From Diplolepis rosae (taxonomy: Eukaryota > Arthropoda > Insecta > Hymenoptera > Diplolepididae), in assembly GCA_030998225.1 (NCBI GenBank), contig JAPYXD010000308.1, positions 3,234,001-3,298,000 of the forward strand: DNA of 64,000 bases, given 5' to 3'. The position numbers and the translations under genes were made by a program. The notes under the pieces are model-generated. The model was not told the DNA's origin. It worked only from the letters and a program-made list of their open reading frames with translations, and did no database searches. Of this stretch, positions 55,873 to 64,000 are shown piece after piece (the stretch's first letter is position 1; every line of letters starts with the position of its first letter).

Positions 55873-56249
55873 TTTTAAGAACCAATGTTTAATTTATCTG
55901 AATTTACGTGAATCTTTTATGTATCCATAGTTCCTAGAGTAATCGACTAGTATTGATATAAGCTTAGTTGTTTAGTATATGTGAGGCGTTCACCGAATAG
56001 TTGCACAAAGAAGTACCTAAGAAGAAATCCTATCTTTGTTTAATCTATCCCCACTTTTTTTTTGGCTTACGAGTCTTGTTGCCAAAGGGCAGTCAGTCGA
56101 CACAGATCATATGTTGAGAGCAGTTTTGTATATAATTCTCAAATAAATCTACATAATCACAAACTTACAAATATCTTTTTAATAAACGGAATATTTTCCC
56201 TAACGTGTAAAAACGAAAGGGAAGTGCCGAAAAATTGGCCGTCTGTAGA
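55873..56249 (+). repeat. BEL-2 3' LTR
   Basis: Starts TTTTAAGAACCAATG (a mutated TG) and ends GGCCGTCTGTAGA (a mutated CA). It includes 85 bp absent from the 5' LTR and is about 90% alike elsewhere. Confidence 0.83.
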
Positions 56250-58517
56250 ATATAGTTACTTGATTATATTATATTGTTATATTATATTATAAGATTAGCA
56301 TCATACAGATCTTCAGTTATTAAATATTTTTAATTGCTTTCGCAAAGAGTAGCAATCACAACTAGTGTTGTGAAAAAGGATATGAAGTTATATACCTCTA
56401 TATATTAATATATAATTAGACAAATACTTCTTCTCGAACATAAGTTTTTGGAATATTTTACATTACAGAAATGATTTTAGATTTGTCATGAGCCGAAAAT
56501 ATTCTGCATTCAATTGTATTTTTATTTTATGGAACGAAACCGTGATATTGTCGCGTGTTTTTCAAAGGGTTTGCTTAGGAATAACGCGGAATGGGTTTTA
56601 TGTTCGTTTTTGTCACAATAATCAAAATCAATTGATTAAAAGTTAACTCTAGCCCAATCATACAGAGTTTTGGGTCCTGTATTCGAGGGCTACTTGGGAA
56701 TGCCTCACCCATTATTAGATATTATTTCGACATTCAAGCTTTATATATCTTGTTTCCCCTCAACGGATTTAAAAATACAAGCTATCAATGAACTAATTGG
56801 AAAAAGTACTATTCGTGTAATTTGATACTAAAGCTCAAGTCAATTTTTTAATATTTTAGATGAGAATCACATTTTCTCAAAGTTACTAAATTTGTTTTTG
56901 ATTTAAAATGAAAAAGGGAACTCAATTTACTTAAGGCTCTACCAGTCTTAAGGAACACATTATCATCATGACACTCACGCCTCGTGCTCGATTTTCTGTA
57001 TACATTTCTGTAACTTTCTAGTAATTTGAATGATTAAAAAAAATTTATCTTCCAAATATCTCAAAAAGTAAAAAAAATCGTTGACAGTTTTTAAGCAAAC
57101 TATTTTTTAGTTCGACGCTCATTTTGTGTCTCATATATTTTGGTTGAAAAATGTAATTTTCCATTTCAAAGTTTTTTTCGTATGTCACATATTTTGTTTA
57201 AATAATGGAATTTTTGAAATTTTTATAAATTCACCTAAATTCGACAGAGCAGATAAACATCCCAGAAATTTTTGAGCACATCTTCTAACACTTTACATGA
57301 TATAGAAGTCGGCCGGTGGCTTCGACTTTTCGTGAGCTGTTGTGCTTGACTTTGGCTGTACGCTATTGCTATATGGTTGGTCCCTGCTGGCATGCGTGCC
57401 GAGTTTGTTTTTCCAGTGACTCTGATGTGATCTCTTCCTCTGAACTGTTCACATTCCTTGAACATTAAACTTAATCCTACAAATTAAAAAATATTATTGA
57501 TGGAGCTTAGAATACCTTGCTTGCCGACGGTGCTATGACGTCATTTTAGGAATCTTTTTATGACTTAGCAATAAAAACGTGTCTCGAAGATACAAACCTT
57601 CGTCTTGAAAATACAAACCCCCATCTTTTGAAGTCGTTAAGATTCGACTCAAGACATGAATTTCTGTCCCCAAGTTGTAAAAACTTATCTCAAGACACGA
57701 AACGATGTCTAGTTCCATTTCAATAATAACCCTGCTTGGATAAACCGTTAGAACCCGATAGAACCCTGTTAGAACATGGGTTTCTACCTTGGTGTAAACG
57801 GAGTTGTGCACGATTTTTGCAAATAGGTCTTGCACCAGCTTTTATCTGGCCTTAAGAAGGGTTCTAGAGGATTCTAAATGGATACAAAAATTGTGCGACT
57901 ATCGGGTTCTACATGGTTTGAAACCAGGTTGTACCCAACCCTAAGAAGGGTTCTCTAAATGGTTTAAAAAATTGTGCGCCAATCAGGTTCTATAGGGGTG
58001 TCAAGCAGGTCGCTGAATTCGTCTTAAAATTGGTGATAATGTCCTCGAAAAAAAATACATGGTTCCATTTTAAAAAGTGGAGTTGACCTTGACGTAGCTT
58101 CAGCACCTCCACCGATAAAAAATAGGGTAGTCGAGTATGACGGCCTTCTCGAACACTTAAACTTTTGTCTAAAACATTTTATGATATGATCAATAGTTTG
58201 AGTGCTGTCGCTCTGTAACACTTTATGTGACTCATCCTGTATATACCGGGCTCCCCTACTATCAAAATATGCGGCATCTATGCTAAAGTCTCGTTGCCTA
58301 TACTTTTGAAAATTGCATCAATTTTATTATAATACACTTTAATGAACAATTAGTAATTTGTGATTAATAATTTTGTGAATTATAAAAAATTGACATACAT
58401 TTGTATTCGATACAAATGTTTTAAAATTCATAAAGATTATTACAATAAATAAAAATATGTAAAAATTTTAATAAAGGTAATGTAATGAATTCTCAAGTTG
58501 ATAATCATTGCTTACAG
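56250..58517. other. Rest of GMC intron, no gene recognised
   Basis: AT-rich. Around 57720-57990 there are irregular repeats of GGTTCTA and AACCCTAAGAAGGGTT. Minus ORFs at 57235-57465 and 57533-57835 have no recognisable domain. Confidence 0.45.
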
Positions 58518-58983
58518 GACGGAGAGTACAGAATAGCTCGATCTACAAAAGAAGTAGTTGTAAGTGGCGGAGCCGTAAACTCTCCTCAAATTTTGCTGCT
58601 TTCCGGCATAGGACCTGCGGAGCAGCTGAAAACAGTCAACGTCACAGTGGTAAAAGATTTACCTGGTGTGGGTGAAAATCTCCACAATCACGTATCTTAT
58701 ACTCTATCGTGGAATAGTAATCAACGTAATGAATATGACTTGAATTGGGCTGCTGTTACTGAGTACATTTCATATCAAAGAGGACCCATGGCATCAACAG
58801 GGTTGTCTCAGATCACCGGTATCGTCCCTTCGAAATATGCTACACCAGACCATCCGGACCTCCAATTTTTCTTCGGAGGTTTTCAAGCTTCTTGTGCCTC
58901 TACAGGAGAAGTAGGAGCACTTCAAGACAACGAACAGCGACGAATCAGCATCTCACCAACTAATTTGCAGCCTCGCAGCAGAG
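58518..58983 (+). CDS. GMC oxidoreductase, next internal exon
   Basis: A 466-bp open exon between acceptor TTGCTTACAG (58508-58517) and donor AGCAGAG|GTAAAC. It starts in phase 0 (DGEYRIARSTKEVVVSGG) and ends in phase 1. It contains the GMC signature 2, GAVNSPQILLLSGIG (residues about 19-33), then LPGVGENLHNHVSY, YQRGPMASTG and PDHPDLQFFFGG. The order follows directly from the exon at 32723-33082. It contributes to the FAD-binding and substrate-binding halves. The C-terminal exon with the catalytic His/Asn is not in the remaining 5 kb, so it lies downstream. No stop or frameshift is seen, so the gene looks functional despite the TE-filled intron. Confidence 0.92.
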
Positions 58984-59399
58984 GTAAACATAATATATGT
59001 GTGCTTTTACTTAAGACTATTGATTAACCAGACAACGCAACTTCATTATATGTTATCGATTCCCATGATAGTTATTTGTGACACAAGGACCCTTAGCAGA
59101 ACTTCTTCGGAGATATCCAAAACGTCAGTGAATATATATATATATATACGCATTGCTCCAAACAAAAACCAACGAATTTAACGATTGTGAATTGAGTCTT
59201 CGCTTTGACAGCAACACTTTCTCCGCATGAAAATAGTAGAGAAAGTGACTAATTTTGATACTGAGTAGTGCAAAAATATTGTAACACTACTTTGCTACAC
59301 TTTTATTGTCCCTCTACTTTTGCACTTGAAAGAAACGAGAATATCAAATACTATACAACGAACGCCTTTTGACGAGATGATTAATGACTAAAGTCGCTC
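58984..59399. other. Intron sequence
   Basis: After the GMC donor: (AT)n near 59130 and short repeats of CACTTTCTC/TTTTGCAC type. No gene. Confidence 0.45.
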
Positions 59400-60720
59400 G
59401 TCAGCACTTCTACTGTTTGTCCAAACTACATACATTTATGTTGGGAATGTTTCGGCCTTGTGGGTTTCTTGAAGTTTTCACTTTTATGGTTACCGAGCAA
59501 GTTTTTCATAACATTTTTTAAACTCTTCCACGTAGCTTTTTCTTTTTTGTCCATAAATTTGATGAAATTCTAATCGTTCAACATTTTTCGAATTTTTGGG
59601 CCATCAAAAACACTCTCATGCACTTTTACTTTTGAAATATTCGGAAAATTTTGCTGTAAATATTGAAAACATTTGCCTCTTTTGTTAAGAACCTCAAAAA
59701 ATTGCTTCATGAGATCCAATTTACTATGGAGCGGAGGTAGAAGTACTCAGTCTGGATTGACTAACGGGGTTTGTTTGATATCTTGCAAACCTGGCTTGAA
59801 TTAAATTCTCGTTGCCCATTCTTTATGATTATAGTGATTCTTTTTGTCCCTACTATCCCATAAACACAAAGAACATACATTTTTATAAAACCTGGTTGTT
59901 GCCCTAATACCAAACCTAAAATTTTGAAGTCCCCGAAAATTTTCCAATTAAATTCTGAATGCTTAAAACAAATTAGAAATTGTGGTGATTCTCCTTGAGC
60001 ACAGTCGAAAGATCTATCGGTGTAGGAGCGAACTTATTCATGTTGTGAAGTAATACTCCCTTGTGACTTACTTTAGAAGGATCAATAAAAGGTCTCCACT
60101 CCTTATCTTTGTGAACTCTTGGTTTCAGTTCATCCATCAACTCTTGCACATGGTTACAACACACTAGCATTAGGTCGTCTATTTTCGTGAAATATTTTGT
60201 TAATTTTTCTTCTCTGTTTCGGAAATAATCAAGTTTAACATCTTTTTCTGGGTAGTTCTTTTTTTTTGATAAACGATGTAAGAAGTTCTGCACCATCTTT
60301 TGGTAGCCGTAGATCTCATACCAAGTCATTCAGTTCCTCCTGCAACGTAACTTGGAGAGCTTTATCCTTGCCTCTGACTAGGATGTAATCGTCGTCATTT
60401 TCGTGATTCTCCGATTTATCACTATATTCATCGGAATTATTTTCTTCTTCAGATTCAATATTTTTCCTCGATTTACCTACTTCATCGGAATCATTTCTTA
60501 CTTTTAAATGTTTTTTATTTTCAAAATTATCAGAATTTCTCACATTGTAGCACGATCTTTCTGGTTTTTCTACTGTTTTGACCTTCCTATAAACAAAGCT
60601 TTGCTTATTTTTTCTGTTGAAGCTTGTGACGTCATCCATACAAAAGTAACAATTCTTTTGACGCAATGGCTCATTCCACAACGTAAGTTTGTTATATTTC
60701 ATATATTCGAGTATTCCCAC
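59400..60720 (-). pseudogene. Uncharacterised transposon protein, N-terminal and middle part
   Basis: Minus-strand coding remains. 60316-60720 reads EYMKYNKLTLWNEPLRQK and NCYFCMDDVTSF. It then has an acidic linker and ends QVTLQEELNDLV. 59973-60329 continues with YFRNREEKLTKYFTKIDDLM, EWRPFIDPSKVSHKGVLLHN and PIDLSTVLKEN. Further downstream on the minus strand (about 59960-59400), broken frames give GQQPGFIKM, LPPLHSKLDLMKQFF, VFDGPKIRKML and NLLGNHKSENF. These are the successive blocks of the same family whose C-terminal block is at 54381-54704. Several stops and a frame change between the two open pieces make it inactive. A fragment of mariner abuts it at about 60720. Confidence 0.65.
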
Positions 60721-61028
60721 TTCGAAAACAACTTACGCATCCCGAACGATTTGTGCGAATTCGCAAACACATTACCTTCTGATATCATTGAAGCGCCAGC
60801 TATCTCACGCAACTTTAATTTACAATCGCCGAAAACTATTTTGTAGACTTTTATTATGTTTTCCGGAACAACTGCTGATTTTGGGCGACCAGAGCGTTCA
60901 GCGTCATCGGTGTTTGCACGACCGCGTTTAAATTCGGCATACCAGTCGATGATTATTAATTTCCCTGGTGCAGAATCCCCATGACACTTATCAGGCCACT
61001 GTTTTGCTTCAACGGGATTTTTTACCAT
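60721..61028 (-). pseudogene. Mariner transposase, N-terminal fragment
   Basis: The minus ORF starts at ATG 61028 (MVKNPVEAKQW) and has two helix-turn-helix regions (IDWYAEFKRGRANTDDAE, SGRPKSAVVPENI, KLKLREIAGASMISEGNVF). It ends in GMRKLFSKW, where the sequence changes to the unrelated protein fragment 59400-60720. The catalytic domain is missing. It is a mauritiana-type N-terminus by recall and differs from the mariner at 33376. Confidence 0.8.
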
Positions 61029-61099
61029 TAAACAGCAATGTTTGATAACAATCGACACTCTTTATTATTCATTGTTTTAAAAATGACAAAAGTTGCTTC

Positions 61100-61680
61100 A
61101 CCAAAACCTCTGTAACTTCTGAACGAAACGTCAGATTGTCATGAAACTTTGATACTTGACCTTTTAGCTGCGGGGGTGGTCGATATATCGACTACTCAAT
61201 AGGCACAAAATATTTAATGTTTTTAGGCAAAATTTGATCTTTTGAATACGTAAAAAATAGTTTTAAAATTCCTCGAAACATTTTTGACCTTGAAATTCGG
61301 TATTTCAAGGTCAAATTTCATTTCTAGTAGAAGCCAGGATTTCAGAGTGTAGCTTGCTGCGTTTGTGGTAGAAGTTAAATTTTACCTCTAAATAGACGTT
61401 GTACATAACAAGAGTGCCTGCGAAATTTAAAAAATTTTTTTTACGTATTCAGCACATCAAACTATGTAGGAAAACCTTCTAAAAACATGGCTTATATTAG
61501 AAATAAAAATTGACCTTGAATTGGCGATTTTAAAAGTCAAGGGTGTCTGCGGGAATTTTTTTACTATTTTTTTCATACTCAGCGCGTGAAATTACATAGA
61601 AATATTCTCTCAAACCTACATGACAAATGAGACAAATTTTTTACATTGCACTTTACGTTGCCTGCGGGGCAGGTCGATAT
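61100..61680. repeat. Degenerate repeats with TTGACCTTGAA motifs
   Basis: Three diverged copies of about 140-170 bp (near 61210, 61380 and 61520) share TTTTTTACGTATTCAGCAC-like and TTGACCTTGAA motifs. Non-coding, probably the subterminal part of the following transposon. Confidence 0.4.
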
Positions 61681-62181
61681 AATGTTTGGTGCGGTTTTCA
61701 TGCTGGAGGTGTGATTGGGCCGTATTTTTTCGTGGATGAAAACGACCGTCATGTGACCGTCAATGGAGAGCGCTATCGTACTATGTTGGAAGATTATTTG
61801 TAGGCAGAACTGGATGAACTTGACATCAACGATATGTGGTTTTAACTAGACGATGCCACTAGCCACACAGCACGCGTCACAATCGATTTATTGAAAGGCA
61901 AATTCGGTGAACGTGTTATCTCGAGAAATGGTCCGGTTGAATGGCCGCCTCGTTCATGCAATCTAACGCCATTGGATTTCTTTTTATGGGGCCATATCAA
62001 GTCACTGGTCTATGCCAACGAGCCAGCAACTTTAGACGACCTCAAAGACAACATCCAACGCGAAATTGCCAACGTTCCGGTCGAAATGTGTGCCAGAGTG
62101 GTGGAAAATTGGGTCCAAAGAATCGACCGCTGTAAACGGGCTCGTGGTGGTCATATGACCGATATCGAATTTCATTCATAA
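61680..62181 (+). pseudogene. DD41D (rosa-like) mariner-family transposase, catalytic part
   Basis: + strand. From about 61685 one frame gives VWCGFHAGGVIGPYFF and VTVNGERYRTMLEDYL, a TAG at 61801, then ELDINDMWF and a TAA. It continues LDDATSHTARVTIDLL (second catalytic Asp) and PPRSCNLTPLDFFLWGHIKS (third Asp), and finishes with RGGHMTDIEFHS at 62181. I count 41 residues between the second and third Asp. That is the DD41D spacing of rosa-type IS630-Tc1-mariner elements, not the DD34D of true mariner. The Gly after the second Asp is replaced by Asp. The N-terminal half with the first Asp is missing, and two stops inactivate the rest. Confidence 0.82.
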
Positions 62182-62598
62182 AATGTAATGCTTGCACTAC
62201 ACCCACAATAAATTTGAACTTAATGTCTCAAATATTTATGTGTTTCATTCATAGATAAATTGTTATGTCCGTATTTGAAAACCCTTTTTATGAGGAAACT
62301 TTGAAGCCATGGACCAAGCAGGTCACGTGACAAAATTCAGTCTAAAGAAATAGACTTATGGTTCTATAAGAGGAAACAGAGTCATTTTCATGAAGCAACT
62401 TAGAAATTTGTGATTTCAAAGAAGTGAAAATGGATTTTACATTGAATATTTTCATGAGTATAGTATTTATTGCTTGAAATCAACTTTTTTATTGCTGTTA
62501 CTGTTCGCACTGTTATTTCAAGAAGTTGAGTAAGAAAATAAATCAGAAAAGTATTTGTGCTAATAAAGTATCAGCGGCATATTTTACGAAGTAAAGTA
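62182..62598. other. No recognisable gene
   Basis: Transposon 3' flank and AT-rich sequence. Confidence 0.4.
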
Positions 62599-63945
62599 GG
62601 GGAGAAGCGGCGAAATTGGCGCACCTAATAGAAAGTGCGAGTTTAAAAAGAAAGTATATGACCAAAAATTATGAAAAAATATTTATTTAATATCTGGATA
62701 TCTTTTCTATACTTTCCAATGGATAAAGATTGCATTGAAAATTATTAAAGCAGGTTTTTATTCAGATTTCCGAAGGACTGTACCTGCGTCAATTTACCCG
62801 ACATGTCGGGTAAATTGACGCACTAATATTATAATCTTCTCTTGCCACGTATTAGTTATATTTTCATAGATTTAGAATTACATTTCAGTAGCAAAGGTTG
62901 ATGAAAAGAGGTAGTTATAATTTGAAACTAAATTTAAGATAGTATATCAAGATGTGTGAAGTTTTTTTATACCTTTATTCACATAAACCAGCCAAAGTTA
63001 AAATATATTTTATATTTGTACAATAAAATACTGGCAATTGTGGATATTTAAGTGAATATTCAAATTGAAATCATTTTTATAGAGAATTATTTGAATTTGT
63101 AATCAGAAGTATATACAATTATTAACTTTAGAAGACTTATAAATAATAGAAACAATCAATCAAAAATACAAATTTTTTACTTACATTGCTTTCACATCTT
63201 AAAGTCGAAAAAACTTTCAAAACACTGTCAGACTGCAAATTAATTATTAAAAATCGCTTTTAAAATGCCTTAATACCTCAAACTTAAAAAAATTTAACCA
63301 CTGATTGTTCAAATGAATATAACCTTACAAAGTCGTTACATCAGTTTTGCGAACCACATTACCTCCCATGTCACAAAAAATCGCAAGAAAAAGATTAGCA
63401 GAAAAGTCCAGCAACATTCAAATGTCTATATCTATATATTAATAATTGTGTACTTACTATCTTCTTTATATTTTCAATCATAAGCATCCGAGCACTTGAC
63501 TTTAGTCACCGGTTTCCACAAACACAACACGCGTGCCAACTTCGCCTCTGATTTGAATCTCGTATGCGCCAATTTTGCCGCAAGTGTATCGTTCATTAAT
63601 TAAATACTTTTTACGTATAATGCTTATTTTTTCATACAAATATTCTATCCTAATCGTAAGATTAAATATCAAAGATTATAAAATCGTTGCATTAATCTAA
63701 TTCACCTTGAATTACTATTATTTAACGATTTAACTCAATGGCTTCGAACATAACCATTATGCCAAAAAACGATTAATCGCAATAAAACTATATCAAGCAA
63801 TTAGATTTTTATAATTTTTTCTATCAAATACATATCATACAAGAATGCACACGATAGAACTATTTTTATTTTTTGTTATGTTATCATTTTCTGAAAAATA
63901 GGGTGCGCCAATTTAGACGACGCGCCAATTTCGCCGCTTCTCGCC
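62599..63945. mobile_element. 1347-bp inverted-repeat element with TA target duplication
   Basis: Terminal inverted repeats GGGGAGAAGCGGCGAAATTG (62599) and GGCGAGAAGCGGCGAAATTG (complement ending 63945) share 23 of 24 bases. They are flanked by TA (62597-62598 and 63946-63947), as for Tc1/mariner-family elements. GCGCCAATTT motifs from the terminus recur inside (near 63566 and 63905). No transposase. Confidence 0.82.
62785..62822. repeat. Perfect 38-bp palindrome
   Basis: 19-bp half-sites meet at ACATGT with no loop. Inside the TA-flanked element; could pair as a cruciform or bind a dimeric protein. Confidence 0.9.
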
Positions 63946-64000
63946 TATTAAGTGCAATTACTATTTTTTGTTGATGTGTTATTTTTTTTTCATAACTAAG

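Larger units (their letters stand above)
37566..56249 (+). mobile_element. BEL-2: BEL/Pao LTR retrotransposon split by nested insertions
   Basis: LTRs at 37566-37859 and 55873-56249 enclose gag (38340-39475), protease and RT (48571-49784), RNase H (49797-50640), and integrase pieces (50735-51297, 53125-53298, 55286 onward). They are all + strand and in BEL/Pao order. Total span is 18.7 kb, of which about 13 kb is later insertions (about 39.5-48.57 kb, 51298-53124, 53299-55285). The LTRs differ at many sites and by an 85-bp block, and the frames carry many stops, so it is much older than BEL-1. The flanking pentamers (acaca, atata) do not form a clean duplication. It sits in the large GMC intron in sense orientation. 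Confidence 0.9.
33083..58517 (+). other. 25.4-kb GMC intron filled by nested transposons
   Basis: GT at 33083-33084 and AG at 58516-58517, phase 0. It contains a mariner, a foldback, the 18.7-kb BEL-2 with its own insertions, and unique sequence. Confidence 0.8.

Noticed and set aside
57235..57835. Two minus ORFs of 76 and 100 codons
   Set aside because: No recognisable motif, no codon or context support. Left as intron sequence.
1..64000. tRNA, rRNA or endogenous viral genes
   Set aside because: I saw no cloverleaf with A and B boxes, no rRNA sequence and no viral capsid or polymerase apart from the retroelements listed.

Overview
This is one AT-rich stretch of an insect-type (arthropod) nuclear genome; a hymenopteran is plausible but not proven. 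The evidence is spliced exons with GT-AG borders, one animal-type GMC oxidoreductase gene, and a dense load of insect-style transposable elements (TEs): BEL/Pao LTR elements, a Penelope-like element (PLE), an I/LOA-type LINE, mariner-family and hAT DNA transposons, and many foldback or miniature inverted-repeat elements. Nothing bacterial or viral is visible. No tRNA or rRNA gene was recognised.

Host gene. Two + strand exons (32723-33082 and 58518-58983) encode adjacent parts of one GMC-family FAD oxidoreductase (glucose-dehydrogenase-like). They join in phase 0, so the 25.4 kb between them is an intron. The FAD-binding N-terminal exons and the last C-terminal exons are not in the window. Most or all of the 64 kb is therefore probably intronic to this gene, unless the earlier exons lie elsewhere.

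Layout. 1-5.8 kb: a minus-strand BEL/Pao element (BEL-1) with almost identical LTRs but a broken coding region. 5.8-10.6 kb: a 69-bp tandem array, three small inverted-repeat elements and a decayed transposon-derived protein. 10.6-31.8 kb: a giant nested structure. An outer inverted repeat (10611-11103 against 31309-31764) encloses a 4.26-kb hAT-like foldback with an 8-bp target duplication. It also encloses an 11-kb PLE composite flanked by a 12-bp duplication, and a broken hAT transposase gene. The PLE has an inverted partial copy, then a full copy with RT and GIY-YIG domains, two minisatellite arrays, and three hammerhead-ribozyme-like motifs. 32.7-33.1 kb: GMC exon. 33.3-37.5 kb: broken mariner and a foldback element. 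37.6-56.2 kb: a second BEL/Pao element (BEL-2, + strand), split by three insertion blocks. The first is 39.5-48.6 kb, with hAT-like sequence, a LINE and a foldback that itself holds a miniature element. The second is a foldback at 51.3-53.1 kb. The third is an element with TTA target duplications at 53.3-55.3 kb. 58.5-59.0 kb: next GMC exon. 59.4-64 kb: further transposon fragments and a 1.35-kb TA-flanked inverted-repeat element.

How it fits together. The region is an archive of TE-into-TE insertion. BEL-2 protein homology and the symmetrical arms of the foldbacks show what several target sites looked like before insertion, which fixes element ends and target duplications without a second genome. 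The strongest biological signals are: (i) the PLE with ribozyme-like motifs in its long terminal repeats and a higher-order minisatellite between its ORF and downstream repeat; (ii) a TTA-flanked element carrying part of an uncharacterised transposon-associated protein whose other part lies 5 kb away; and (iii) the 'ACGGAG'-ended elements, which seem to leave no target duplication. Family names are from remembered motifs; no database search was run.
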